Positions 1-18,598 of a stretch of 64,000 bases of DNA are shown here, in pieces. The stretch is from contig OY969916.1 in NCBI GenBank assembly GCA_963704535.1, positions 2,046,001 to 2,110,000 of the forward strand, read 5' to 3'. The position numbers and the translations under genes are program-made. The notes under the pieces were generated by a model. The model was not told the DNA's origin. It did not search any database and saw only the letters and a list, made by a program, of their open reading frames with translations. The stretch comes from G963704535 sp963704535 (GTDB lineage: Bacteria; Chloroflexota; Chloroflexia; Chloroflexales; Roseiflexaceae). Positions within the stretch are counted from its first letter, which is position 1; every line of letters starts with the position of its first letter.

Positions 1-1766
1 ACCTCGTGGCGCCGCGCCAGCCCGTCGAGGCCCTGCTGGAGCGCCGTCCAGTCGAGCGGCCCGGCCACCCGCACCGGCAGAGTCATTGTGTAGAAGGCAT
101 TGCCGTACGCAATCCGGTCCAGGAACCACATGCCCTGCTGGGTCAGCGAGATCGGCAGACCCGGCCCAGTTTCGGGGGTGAATGCGGAGTCCCCGGCGCG
201 TGGCACCCGCACGATCGGCGGGGCATGGAGCGCGTGTGCCACCCCGGCCAGCGCGTCGATCTGCGCGGCCAGGTCGGCCAGCACCGGCCGCTCGAAGATC
301 GCGTGCAGCGGCAGCTCGACCTGGAAGGTGGCGCGGATGCGGGCCACCAACTGGGTCGCCAGCAGGGAGTGACCGCCGGCGGTGAAGAAGTGCAGATCGG
401 CGCCGACGCGCTCCAGGCCCAGCAGCCGGCCCCAGATCTCGGCCAGCATCTGCTCGGTGGTCGTGCGCGGGGCGAGCAGCGGGCGCTCCCGACCGGCGCC
501 CTCCGGCGGCGGCTCCGGCAGCGCCCGGCGGTCCAGCTTGCCGTTGGGCGTCAGCGGCAGCGCGTCCAGCAGCACCAGCGCCGCCGGGAGCATATAGTCG
601 GGCAGCCGCTGCGCGGCGAACCGGCGCAGGTCCTCGACCAGGCGGTCGGCGCTGCTCCAGACGGGCGCCGGCTGATCGGCGGGGGCATGGCGCCGCTCCA
701 CCCCAGGCCGTGTGGCGTAGATGTCGTACTGAGCCGTGCCGGCCAGCAGCGCCGCCTGCTCGACGACCAGCTCGTAGCCGTGGCGCCGCAACAGCGCGGT
801 GATCGCTTCCCGCCGGCTGTCGATATCGTGGACCTCGATCACGATCTGCCGGATCTTGGGTCAGTCGTCGGCCCCGATGCCGGTCAGCACCTCCAGCTCG
901 CTTTTCTGCACGTCGATCTTGAGCAGGTCGATCCGCTCGACGCCGTGCTCGCGTATGACATCGGAGATCGTTCGCAGCTCGCAGCGGTAGGGCACGCTGG
1001 CCAAGCGCTCGGCGATCAGCTCGTCGAGCAGCTCCTCGCTGGGCGGGCCGCCGCGTTCCCGGCGCTGCTGGTTGAGCACAAACGACTTGATCACCGCCCG
1101 CTCGGCGTCGGCGTCGGCATAGCGGCCGGACATGACCGAGGCGTGCGGGTAGTAGGCGAAGGTTGCGTGCCCAGCCTCCCCGGCCAGGCCGCAGTCGAAC
1201 AGCCGGGCGTTCAGGCCGTAGAGCGCCGCATTGAAGCGCAGCACCTCAAAGATCGGCGGCAGCGGCTCGAAGGCGTAGATCGTCGTGTCGGCGTAGCGCC
1301 GGTCGGCGAACAGGCTGAACAGGCCGATATTCGCGCCCACATCGAAGATACAGGCGCCCGGCTCCAGCGCGACGCCATGGCGCATGTAAGTCTGGGCCTC
1401 AAAGATCTCGTGGTACAGCGCGTCCGTCTCGTTCGGGTTCAGGTGGCCCACGACCAGGTCGTTCGGCAGTTCGCGCAGCACCCGCTCATCAAGCAGGCCC
1501 TGGTTCTCGAAGCGCAGCAACTGGCGCAGGGGGAATGCCGCGCGCGGGTGGGGAACGACGTAGGCCACCAGGCGCTGCTGGCCCGGCCCGCGTTCGCCGG
1601 CCACGACCGCCGCATCCCCGACGGCCCCATGCTGCCGCAGCACCGCCGCGATCTCGCCCGGCTCGACCCGGAAGCCGCGCAGCTTGATTTGGTCATCGGC
1701 GCGGCCCAGGAACTCGATCGTGCCGTCGTCTCGGTAGCGGCAGAGGTCGCCGGTCCTGTACAGCCG

Positions 1767-1853
1767 GTTGTCAGTTGTCAGTTGTCCGTTGCCTGCCCTG
1801 AGCGAAGCCGAAGGGTCCGTTGTCCGTTGCAACTGACAACGGACAACTGACCA
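1767..1853. repeat. GTTGTCAGTTGTCCGTTG-type inverted repeat inside the Asp A domain
   Basis: Short GTTGTC/CCGTTG units flank a CCCTGAGCGAAGCCGAAGGG core and then recur in inverted orientation. The repeat lies in frame between the A6 region (LTAERFVP) and A7 (RLYRTGDL). Sister copies are at 7129-7224 and 10561-10631 at the same protein position in the other two A domains, and one intergenic copy is at 30626-30690. Confidence 0.85.
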
Positions 1854-2640
1854 CGGACTCGGAACGAAACGCTCGGCAGTCAAATCGGGCCGGCCCAGGT
1901 ACCCACGCGCCACGCCTGCGCCGCCGATGTACAGCTCGCCGGGCACGCCGAGCGGCGCGGGGCGGTCGCGCGGGTCCAGTATGAAGAGCTGGGCATTGGC
2001 CAGCGGGCGGCCCAGCGGCACACTGGGCCGAGTGACGTTCGGTCGCGCCGCGCTCCAGCGTATAGGTCAGTACCCCAACCGTCGTCTCAGTCGGCCCGTA
2101 GTGGTTCAGGATGCGGCAGTCGGGGGCCAGCGCGTGGACGGCGTCGACGAGATCCCAGCCCAGCGCCTCGCCGCCCAGCACCAGCCGCTTGCGGGGGAGG
2201 ACGCGCTGGGGCTGGGCGCAGGCCAGCAGCGCGGCCAGGTGCGCCGGCACGATCTTGAGGCAATCGACCGGGTTGCGCTGGAAGTAGCCGGCCAGCGCGT
2301 CGGCGTCGGTCACGCGCTCCGTCGCGATCAGGTGCAGGCAGCCGCCGCCGCACAGCGCCGGGAAGATCGCGGTGTTGCCCAGGTCGGCCGCGATCGTCGA
2401 GACCGTCGCGAAGCTGGCGCCGTCCGGCAGGCCCAGCCGCGCGACGATACCGTGGAGGTAGTTGGCGAGCTGGCGGTGCTCGACGGCCACACCTTTGGGC
2501 CGGCCGGTCGAGCCGGAGGTGAACAGCACATAGGCCAGGTGCTCAGGCATCGTCCGGTCGTCCGGGTTCGTGGCCGGCTGCTGGGCGATCTGCTCCTTAT
2601 CGGCATCGAGATCGATCACTGTTGGTTGTCCGTCGCCCGT

Positions 2641-2826
2641 TGGGGGCGTATGCAGTGCTGGGGGCGTGGTGCTGTAGGCTCTTTCGTCGTCCGCTGGGGG
2701 CGTATGCAGTGCTGGGGGCGTGGTGCTGTAGGCTCTTTCGTCGTTCGCTGGGGGCGTATGCAGTGCTGGGGGCGTGGTGCTGTAGGCTCTTTCGTCGTTC
2801 GCTGGGGGCGTATGCAATACGCCCTT
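2641..2826. repeat. 54-bp tandem repeat, three full copies plus a partial copy, in the NRPS A2-A3 loop
   Basis: Copies start at 2641, 2695, 2749 and 2803. On the minus strand each encodes the 18-residue unit LHTPPANDERAYSTTPPA. The last copy ends in the palindrome GGGCGTATGCAATACGCCC. The array sits between A2 (GGAYVPLDP) and A3 (LAYVLFTSGSTG), a loop that is short in other NRPSs. Confidence 0.9.
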
Positions 2827-4596
2827 AAGCTCGGTGGTTCCTACGCGATCGTGCGGGTAGTGGTTCTGGATACTTTGTTCTTGGTTCTTTGTTCTTTGTT
2901 CTTGCATAGTGAGCAGCACCGCGACCCGCGCGTCCTCCATCATGGATTGGAGGCGTTCCGGCGGGTAGTCGGGGTCGAGCGGGACGTAGGCGCCGCCGGC
3001 CTTGAGCACCGCCAGCAGCGCGATGATCAGGTCGAGCGAGCGAGCGAGGCACAGCGCCACCGGCACCTCAGGGCCGACGCCGTGTGCCCGCAGGTGGTGG
3101 GCGAGCTGGTTGGCGCGGGCGTTCAGCGCGGCGTAGGTCAGCCGCCGCTCCTCGAACACGACGGCGACGCGGTCGGGCACGCGCTGGGCCTGGGCCTCGA
3201 ACAACTGGTGGATGCCGGCGACGTGCGGGTGCGCGACGCCGGTGTCATTGAACTCGACCAGCAGTTGGCGTAGCTCGCCGTCGCTCAGGAGATCGAGATC
3301 GCCGATCGCGGCGTCGGGGTGGGCGGTCGCGCCGGCTGCCAGGGTCTGGAACTGGCCGGCCAGGCGCCGGATGTCGCCTTCGGCGCAGGTGCTGGGATCG
3401 TAGTGGAACACCAGCATCAGCCCGTCGCCCTGCCGAGCGCAGGCCAGCTTGATCTCGAAGCGGTCGATCCGGGCGCGCCGCCGCTCCAGGGAGAACGACA
3501 GGCCGCCGGCGACGTAGGGCGCGGCCGGCGCGTCGAACTCGAAGTGGTAAGGGAAAAAGGCCGGCGCGTCGCCGCTGCGGGTCGCGGCGCCAGCGTCCTC
3601 CCAGCTAAAATACTCCTGCCAGGTGTCGGCCTGGCTCCAGACGGCGCGGGTCTGCTCCAGGCATGCGGCGAAGGAATCCTGTTCCTCCAGCCGGGCGGCG
3701 ATCGGCAGGTACATGGCGCACAGGCCGAGCGCCCGCTCAAGCTCGTCGTACTTGCGGCCGGCGTGGGCGGCGGCGACGATGATCTCGGGCTGGCCGCCCA
3801 GGCGCCGCAGCAGGATCTGCCAACAGGCCAGGCAGACCAGGGCCGCCGTCGTCTCGTGGCGCCGGGCCAACGCGTCGATCCGGGCGGTCGTGTCGGCGGG
3901 CAGCGGCGCGGCAATGAATTGCGGCTCGGCTCCGGCCGGCACGCCGGGCCGGCGCTGGAAGGGCAGCCGCAGCGTCGGCAGCGCCGCGAGATCCAGGCCG
4001 CGCCAATAATCCCGGCCCTCCTCGGTTTCTTCGGATTCGAGCAGTTCGTTCTGCCACTCGGCGACATCCACGTACTGCACCGGCTCGTCGAGGTCGTGCT
4101 CTTGGTGCGTCGCCGCGTAGGCGGCGCCAAGCTGGTGCGCCAAGTTCGCGAAGCTGGCCGTATCGGCGCACAGCGCAGGCATGCTGACCAGCAACAGGTG
4201 CCGGTGCGGGGCCAGCCCAACCAGCGAGGTACACATCAGCGGGCCGCGCTCGGTGTCGAACGGCCGCCGAAGCAGGTCCTGAAACAGCGCCTGGGCTTGC
4301 GCCGCCTGCTCTTGCGGGTCCAGCCCCACCAGATCGTGGCTGTCGACCGGCACCCTGGCATCGCCGCTGATCACCTGGAGCGGAAGGGGCATGCCCGGAA
4401 GGGATTGAAAGGTAGTACGCAATAGTTCATGCCGGCTGACAACACGCTCGATCGCCGCGCCCAGCGCCGCCCGATCGAGATCGCCCTCGATCAGGATCGC
4501 GCACCCGGCGTGAAACGGCTGGCCGGGGCTCGCCTGCTGGAGCAGCCACAGGTGCCGCTGCTGCGGGGAGAGACGGAAGCCCTCGATACCTGGCAT

Positions 4597-4930
4597 GGTG
4601 TGTGTCTCCTCATTCGTGTTGCGTGTTGCATGTTGTGTGTTGCGTGGCCGCCCCACACCCTACGTCACGGATGGGCGGCTACGCATGGGCGGCCACGGAG
4701 GGCGGCCACGGAGCCACGGAGGGCGGCCACGCATGGGCGGCCACGGAGGGCGGCCACGGAGGGCCTGCCCTACAGGTGCTGGGTGCTTCGGGGTTCGGTG
4801 GAGGGGCGTATGCAAGGGGCGTATGCAATACGCCCTACGTGCCCTGGCTCCATCCTCCCTCCTCCATCCTCCATCCTCAGATGCACCCCTTCACCCGGTC
4901 ATCTTGTCACCCGGTCATCTTGTCATCTTG
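4597..4930. repeat. Repeat-filled spacer between the two NRPS genes
   Basis: No gene is seen here. The stretch holds GTGTTGC units, several GGGCGGCCACGGA units, a GGGCGTATGCAATACGCCC palindrome, CCTCCATCCTCCATCCTC tracts and GGTCATCTTGTCA tandem units, all of which recur elsewhere in the window. The downstream NRPS ribosome-binding site lies at its left edge. Confidence 0.75.
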
Positions 4931-13533
<8,603 letters not shown>

Positions 13534-13878
13534 ATCCTCTTAGCGCACAAGGTATCTGGACGGCCCACATTATAGCAGATCGCAGGTAGGCGTGACCGTT
13601 TGAAAAGGGGGGAGTTTGAGGGGAGCGCCCCTCAAGAATCCCCTTTCCACCACAGATCGTAGGCGAGACAATGCCTTAATGATACGGCAAGCGTCGTACG
13701 GTCGGTACCAAGACGTAGCCGCCCAGTATGCTGGCGTACCATAGATCATCCGCGCTATGACTTACGGTATCTGGACAACCCCCAGCCACCGTGATACCCT
13801 CATCGGGGCGATCCTGACACGCGAGCTGTTTGCGCGCCAGGAACAATCCTTTAACACCTTCATATCCGGTCTGATGTT
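13534..13878. repeat. Spacer between divergent NRPS and histidine kinase genes, with a palindromic element
   Basis: No gene is supported. At about 13600-13680 lies a GC-rich hairpin (GGGGGGAGTTTGAGGGG / CCCCTCAAGAATCCCC) followed by ATCGTAGGCGAGACAATGCC. It is a close copy of the element inserted in trpC near 42290-42390. Promoters for the two divergent genes should lie here, but none is convincing. Confidence 0.6.
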
Positions 13879-16506
13879 ATGCGACTTATACTCCGCATCC
13901 TGACTTCGCGCATCAGCAACAAGATCGTGCTCCCCTACCTGCTGCTGGCGCTGTGCCTGGCGATCACCATGACCTTTGTCGCGGTGCGTATGACCACCGG
14001 CGCGTTGCAGGACCGCATGGACAACCGCCTGATCGAGGCCGGCCAGGTCACTAGCGACGGCCTGGTGGCCGTCGAGGACCAGCAGATCGAGCAACTGCGT
14101 GCCATGGCCTTCACCGAGGGGGTAGCCGAGGCATTGGCGGCGGGCGATGGCGCTCAACTGGATGCGCTGCTGCGGCCACACTGGGCCAACGCCGGCTTGT
14201 CCACGCTGATTGCCTTTGACACGAGCGGCCGCCCACTACTGAGCTGGCAGCGCGCGCCTGGCGCCCGCGCCGACACGCCGCCCACCAACACAACGCACGA
14301 CGACCTGCCGTCCTGGTGGATGGTCCAGCAGATTGTGAACGGGCAGAGCGACCGCTTCGGCGACAAGTTCTCGGCCTTTCGCGACGACCACTTGTACACC
14401 GCCGCGCCAGTGCGCCGTGACGATCAGCTCGTCGGCGGCCTCATGGTGGCGACGCCGGTCGAAGCGCTCCTGGAGCGACTACAGAGCCGCAGCCAGGCCA
14501 GCATCACGACATTCTACGACGGCGAAGGGCGCGCCGTGGCGACGACCCAGATTCTGGCGGGCGAGGCGGTCGTGCCGGCGATCCCCACCGACGTGCTGCT
14601 GGAGCTGGTACGCCTGCGCGGCGAGCCGGGCCTGGCGCATGTCCAGAGCTTGGTGACGCTGAACGGGCGCGAGTACCAGTTCGCCTTCAGCTCGCTGCGA
14701 GTGCGCCGGGCCATAAACGGCTTCTTTGGCGTCGCGCTGCCGCGTGGCTTCATCGTCGACACCTGGGCCGACGAGCGGTTGCCGCTGGCGCTGGTGGCAC
14801 TACTGACGATCGGCGCGGTGGTCAGCGTGGGCATTGCGGTGTCGCGCCGGATCACTCGCCCGCTCCAGGAACTGGTCGAGACCGCACGAGCCGTGACCGG
14901 CGGCGAGTTGAAGCGCCGCAGCCGCCTGGCCAGCCGCGACGAGCTAGGTCTCCTCGCACGCTCCTTCAACCAGATGACCGAGCGCCTGCTGCACCTTTAC
15001 GAGACCAGCCGCGATCTCAGCGCGCGCTCCCAGGCCGGCGCCATCCTGGCCCAGGCCCGCGCGGCTGTGCAGCCACTGGCCGGCGACGCGGAGGTGCTCG
15101 CGCTCATGGAGGACCAGGACGGCTGGCGCATCTATGCCGGCGACGACGCGGGGGATATGCTGCGCGCGCTACACGGCCTCTGTATCGCGGATGAGGCCGC
15201 CGTGCTGGCGCTGGCAAAGCGCGGTGAGCAACCCACGATCGTGCCGGCGGCCGCCCGGCGCCTGCGAATCCTCCAGCTCCCGCCCGGCCTCGCCGAAGTC
15301 TGCTACACGACGCTGACCGTCCAGGGACGGCTGATCGGCCTGCTATTCCTGCTCCACGAGCAGCGCGGTGCCTTCGGCGAATCGGCCATCCAGCCGCTGG
15401 CCGCCGTCGCCAATATGGTTGCCACCGCGCTCCATAACGCGCGACTCTACATCGAGGTGCAGCAGGAGGGCGACCGGCGCCGCGCGATCCTGGAGAGCAT
15501 CGCCGACGGGGTGCTGGTCTGCGACGCCGAGCGCAACGTCGTGCTGATGAACCCGGCCGCCGAGGCGCTGCTCCAGGTGCGCGATTGGTCCAGACGCCGC
15601 TACCACTTCAATCAGCTCCCGCTCACGCCGGTCATCGATATGGGCGCGCTGCGCGCGGCCGACGGCCAGATCCAGGCTCGCTACGAGGCGCACGGCAACA
15701 TCCTCAGTGCCAGCAACGCGACGCTTTCCTCCTCGTCGGCGGCGCTTGCCGGCGAGGTGATCGTGCTGCACAACGTCAGCGCCGAGGCCGCGCTCGACCA
15801 AGCCAAGACCGACCTGATCGCCTTGATCTCGCATGAGCTACGCACACCACTCACGGCCATTCAGAGCGCGGCCGACATGTTAAGCAAGGGTATCGGCGGC
15901 GCGCTCACGCCCTTGCAATCCGAGCTGGCCGACACAGCACGTCGCCAGTGCCAGGCCATGAGCGCCTTGATCGACAAAGCTGTAATGGTCGGCAGCATCG
16001 AGACCGGGACGCTAGAGCTGGATATCTACCCCACCGGCATCGAGCTGATCGTCGCCAGCGCGTGCGGCTCACTGCGGGATGTCGCCGCAGCCGCCGGGGT
16101 CGAGCTGCTGATCGAGGTTCCGAAGAACCTGCCGCTGGTCATGGCCGACGCGCGAATGCTGAAGGTCGCGCTCCAGCAGCTACTCGACAACGCGATCAAG
16201 TACGGCGCCGGGGCGCCGGTGCGGGTCGTCGCCCGAGCCCACGCCAGCGGGGTGGCGCTGGCGGTGCGCGACTATGGGCCGGGAATCGCCGCCGAGGATC
16301 TGCCGCACCTGTTCGGCCGGCTGCGGCGCGGCGCCGGTAGCCTGAACGCTGCGCCGCGTGGCATGGGCCTGGGCTTGGTGATCACCCGCGAGCTGATCGA
16401 GCGCCAGGGCGGCAAGATCAGCGTGCAGAGCCAGCCGGGCGAAGGCAGCCTGTTCAGCATCTACCTTCCAGGAGCAAACGATGCGACGCATGCCATGGCA
16501 GCCTAG
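13879..16506 (+). CDS. Membrane sensor histidine kinase (sensor-HAMP-GAF-PAS-HisKA-HATPase)
   Basis: An 875-residue sensor kinase that would autophosphorylate on His and pass phosphate to a response regulator. Visible parts: a first transmembrane helix at about residues 14-34; an extracytoplasmic sensor of about 260 residues; a second helix near 300-320; a HAMP segment (RRITRPLQELVETA); a GAF-like region about 385-530; a PAS domain (ILESIADGVLVCD); a HisKA box ISHELRTPLT with His652; an N box near 768 (LLDNAIKYG); and glycine boxes RDYGPGIA and GMGLGL. No response regulator lies nearby, so the partner is elsewhere. The ATG at 13879 lacks a clear Shine-Dalgarno sequence but is needed to keep the first membrane helix. 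Confidence 0.95.
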   Translation: MRLILRILTSRISNKIVLPYLLLALCLAITMTFVAVRMTTGALQDRMDNRLIEAGQVTSDGLVAVEDQQIEQLRAMAFTEGVAEALAAGDGAQLDALLRPHWANAGLSTLIAFDTSGRPLLSWQRAPGARADTPPTNTTHDDLPSWWMVQQIVNGQSDRFGDKFSAFRDDHLYTAAPVRRDDQLVGGLMVATPVEALLERLQSRSQASITTFYDGEGRAVATTQILAGEAVVPAIPTDVLLELVRLRGEPGLAHVQSLVTLNGREYQFAFSSLRVRRAINGFFGVALPRGFIVDTWADERLPLALVALLTIGAVVSVGIAVSRRITRPLQELVETARAVTGGELKRRSRLASRDELGLLARSFNQMTERLLHLYETSRDLSARSQAGAILAQARAAVQPLAGDAEVLALMEDQDGWRIYAGDDAGDMLRALHGLCIADEAAVLALAKRGEQPTIVPAAARRLRILQLPPGLAEVCYTTLTVQGRLIGLLFLLHEQRGAFGESAIQPLAAVANMVATALHNARLYIEVQQEGDRRRAILESIADGVLVCDAERNVVLMNPAAEALLQVRDWSRRRYHFNQLPLTPVIDMGALRAADGQIQARYEAHGNILSASNATLSSSSAALAGEVIVLHNVSAEAALDQAKTDLIALISHELRTPLTAIQSAADMLSKGIGGALTPLQSELADTARRQCQAMSALIDKAVMVGSIETGTLELDIYPTGIELIVASACGSLRDVAAAAGVELLIEVPKNLPLVMADARMLKVALQQLLDNAIKYGAGAPVRVVARAHASGVALAVRDYGPGIAAEDLPHLFGRLRRGAGSLNAAPRGMGLGLVITRELIERQGGKISVQSQPGEGSLFSIYLPGANDATHAMAA

Positions 16507-16508
16507 AG

Positions 16509-16622
16509 CCGACCACCGACCACCGACCACCGAAAATAGAGGATTGAGGATGGAGGATGGAGGATCGCGTCGTGATCCTCCATCCTCCATCCTCCATCCT
16601 CCATCCTCACGGTTCGTGGTCG
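16509..16622. repeat. ACCACCG and GAGGATGGAG repeat with inverted arms
   Basis: Tandem GACCACCGACCACCGA units are followed by GGATTGAGGATGGAGGATGG. A short loop then leads to CATCCTCCATCCTCCATCCT in inverted orientation, giving a long imperfect hairpin between the kinase and the surface-protein gene. Related units occur inside the ABC-F gene at 33,690-33,860. Confidence 0.75.
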
Positions 16623-16636
16623 TCGGTCGTCGCCGG

Positions 16637-18175
16637 ATGTTGCGCCTGCTGCGGCGCCGACCCCTCCACATGATGTGCGCCATCGTCATGACCCTGGTGG
16701 CCGGCGCGGTGGCGGTCACGTCGGCCGCCGGTCTCAAGCTGGTCGAGCCGCATGCGCGTACCTACCCGATCGGCCTGCTGTCGGCGCTGGAAGCCAACTA
16801 CGGCCCCTGGGGCGGCGCCAACCCGCGCGGGCGCCGGATCGACCCGGCGATTATCGCCGAGGCCGCGCGCGATGAGGTGACACGAAACCTCTCCCCCGTT
16901 CCCGGCGACACCTCGCTGGTGCCGCTTGACATGCCGCCATTGCCCCAGGCCGCCGCTTGGAGCGGGCAGCCACCGACCGTCCTGACGGCGAACCCCAGCC
17001 CGTCGTTCGCCACACAGCCGACGGAGAGCGCGACCTCTATACGCACTTCGACCCCTGGCGCTACGGCGACCTCCGGGGCCGCCGTCATCCCCGTATCGCC
17101 GACCGCGCGTACGACCAAGACCGACATGCCGCCAACCGTTGCCCAGCCGTCGGCGCAACCGGCCGCTACCGCCCCACTGCTCGCGCCATCCACAGCGCCG
17201 CCGCCTGCGCCGGAGCAACCGCCACCTGCCCTGCCCACAGAGGACGCAGCGCCGCCGACAGCAGAGCCGTCGCCGGCTGCGCCGCCGGTTGACCCACCGA
17301 CGAATATTCCGCCCACGCAGACCACCCCGCCCGCGACGGATACGGCGGAGCCTGCTCCCACGAACCCGCCCAACCCAAGCCCCACGCGCGGGCTGCCGAC
17401 CCCGCTTCCGACGCCGGTCCTGCCCACCGCTACCCCGGCGTCGTCGGCGACCCCTATACCGCCGATCCCGACCCCCGCGCCAACGCCGGTCGTACCGACC
17501 GCTACACCCGCCCCGCCAACGGTCACGCCCATCCCGCCGACGGCTATACCCGCCTCGCCAACTGCTATGCCGACTGCCTCGCCAACTGCTATGCCGACCG
17601 TGCCGATCGCCACGCCCGTCCCACCCACCGACACGCCCGTCCCACCCACCGACACGCCCATCCCACCCACCGACACGCCCGTCCCGCCCACCGACACACC
17701 CGTCCCGCCCACCGACACACCCGTCCCGCCCACCGACACGCCCATCCCACCCACCGACACGCCCGTCCCGCCCACCGACACACCCGTCCCGCCCACCGAC
17801 ACACCCGTCCCGCCCACCGACACGCCCGTCCCACAAAACCTGTTTATACAAATCGTCGCGCCGTCCAATGGCGCGACAATCAGCGGCGTCGGGCAGACCG
17901 GATTCGAGGCGATCGCCTACGACCCGGATGTCGCGACCACGAATGGCGCCGGCATCACTTCGGTCAACTTCAGCGTCGTCCAATTGAGCGGCGGCACCTA
18001 TAGCTACAACAGGACCGAGGCTATAGCGGCCTACTGCGTCTACGGCGGCGACAGCCCCTGTAGCACGTCGCCCAACTGGGCTACCATGGCGCCGGGAACC
18101 TACAGTGTGACCGCCACGGCCAACGCGCCCGGCAAGCCCAGCGTCACGGTCAGCGTGGTCTTCACCAAGCCCTGA
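16637..18175 (+). CDS. Membrane-anchored Pro/Thr-rich surface protein with C-terminal Ig-like domain
   Basis: The chosen start, ATG 16637, gives 512 residues beginning MLRLLRRRPLHMM, followed by a hydrophobic helix (IVMTLVAGAVAVTSAAG) that is a signal anchor. The middle is a long Pro/Thr/Ala-rich low-complexity stalk ending in ten copies of the heptad PVPPTDT/PIPPTDT. The last 115 residues look like a beta-sandwich domain (IVAPSNGATISG ... SVTATANAPG) of the kind seen in cell-surface Ig-like modules. An upstream in-frame start at 16481 would encode only repeat DNA and is not favoured. It probably spans the envelope. The function is unknown; it may be linked to the sensor kinase just upstream. 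Confidence 0.8.
   Translation: MLRLLRRRPLHMMCAIVMTLVAGAVAVTSAAGLKLVEPHARTYPIGLLSALEANYGPWGGANPRGRRIDPAIIAEAARDEVTRNLSPVPGDTSLVPLDMPPLPQAAAWSGQPPTVLTANPSPSFATQPTESATSIRTSTPGATATSGAAVIPVSPTARTTKTDMPPTVAQPSAQPAATAPLLAPSTAPPPAPEQPPPALPTEDAAPPTAEPSPAAPPVDPPTNIPPTQTTPPATDTAEPAPTNPPNPSPTRGLPTPLPTPVLPTATPASSATPIPPIPTPAPTPVVPTATPAPPTVTPIPPTAIPASPTAMPTASPTAMPTVPIATPVPPTDTPVPPTDTPIPPTDTPVPPTDTPVPPTDTPVPPTDTPIPPTDTPVPPTDTPVPPTDTPVPPTDTPVPQNLFIQIVAPSNGATISGVGQTGFEAIAYDPDVATTNGAGITSVNFSVVQLSGGTYSYNRTEAIAAYCVYGGDSPCSTSPNWATMAPGTYSVTATANAPGKPSVTVSVVFTKP
17615..17824. repeat. 21-bp tandem repeat encoding PVPPTDT heptads
   Basis: Ten in-frame copies, mostly CCCGTCCCACCCACCGACAC-type. They vary by codon and by Val/Ile exchange. 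This is the spacer of the surface protein. Confidence 0.95.
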
Positions 18176-18598
18176 ATGAGTTGTAAAAGGGGGTGTGGGG
18201 GAAGCCCCCACAAAAATCCCTTCCCACTTTACAACCCTGATCGGTGATAGCGGTCAGGGACGATCCTCATTTAGCCACCACCTCCCCTCAATCAGGCCGC
18301 TCTGGGAAAAAGGGAGACTGAGGGGGCAGCCCCCTCAGTCTCCCCCCACCCACATTGTAAAGTAGAACGGCGCTTTCCGAAACCTTGCCTTATTCAAGCA
18401 TCGGGCGTAACGTTGAGCGAAAAGAAAAGGTATAATAGAAGTTAAATCGACGCCAGCAGAGCGTATAATTGACTCGACCTACGACCTTCGCTCTGCTGTG
18501 CCGTTTGCTCCATACAACATATTTCCGAGCGATCGGCATCCTTTGGACTCAACAAAGGGATGAATCAGACGCCCTGCGGATCGGGACCGAGGTACGTT
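18176..18598. repeat. Spacer with two palindromic elements and candidate promoter
   Basis: Element one (18179-18240) has ends GTTGTAAA / TTTACAAC around a GGGGGAAGCCCCC centre. Element two (18303-18372) has GACTGAGGGGGCAGCCCCCTCAGTC followed by CATTGTAAAGTAGAACGGCG. Near-copies lie at 42965-43025 and 32325-32402. AT-rich TATAAT boxes at 18432-18437 and 18465-18470 are candidate -10 sites for the downstream regulator; -35 matches are weak. No gene is seen. Confidence 0.6.
18465..18470 (+). promoter_or_regulatory. Candidate -10 box (TATAAT) for the AAA-TPR gene
   Basis: A perfect TATAAT about 130 bases before the start codon. A second TATAAT lies 33 bases further upstream. Only a poor -35 (GTTAAA, 17-base spacer) accompanies it, so this is tentative. 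Confidence 0.35.

Larger units (their letters stand above)
1..4596 (-). pseudogene. Non-ribosomal peptide synthetase, C-A(Asp)-methyltransferase-PCP-C..., disrupted and cut by the window edge
   Basis: This gene follows the larger NRPS on the same strand. Start ATG at 4596 has GAGGAG about 8 bases upstream. Order: a condensation domain whose HHxxxDG site is replaced by SMPALCADT; an adenylation domain (TSGSTGRPKG core, IAADLGNT segment, YGPTET); an FkbM-type methyltransferase (FDVGANIGLF) inserted after A8; a return to the A10 motif NGKLDRRALP; a carrier domain (GGHSLLATQ); then the start of another condensation domain at the left edge. A hand-aligned specificity code, D-L-T-K-V-G-H-V-G, nearly equals the known Asp code. 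Two lesions are visible. The frame shifts near 2040 (between the TLERG and RPSVPLGRP segments). An in-frame TGA lies at 861-863, where related methyltransferases read Trp (DD-W-PKIRQ); downstream codons stay in frame. It could be a dead gene or carry two sequencing errors. Confidence 0.85.

Noticed and set aside
861..863. TGA as a selenocysteine codon
   Set aside because: The aligned residue in this methyltransferase family is Trp, not Cys, and no SECIS-like hairpin or sel genes are visible.
6..1850. 614-residue open frame on the plus strand opposite the NRPS
   Set aside because: High-GC antisense shadow: Gln/Arg/Val-rich with no motifs, while the minus strand carries clear A, MT, PCP and C motifs.
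1927..3273. 448-residue plus-strand frame with repeats opposite the NRPS
   Set aside because: Its repeats are the antisense reading of the 54-bp array; no ribosome-binding site or domain.
16607..18211. Gly/Arg-rich open frames opposite the Pro/Thr-rich surface protein
   Set aside because: They mirror the PPTDT repeat and GC bias only. The plus-strand protein has a membrane helix and a beta domain.
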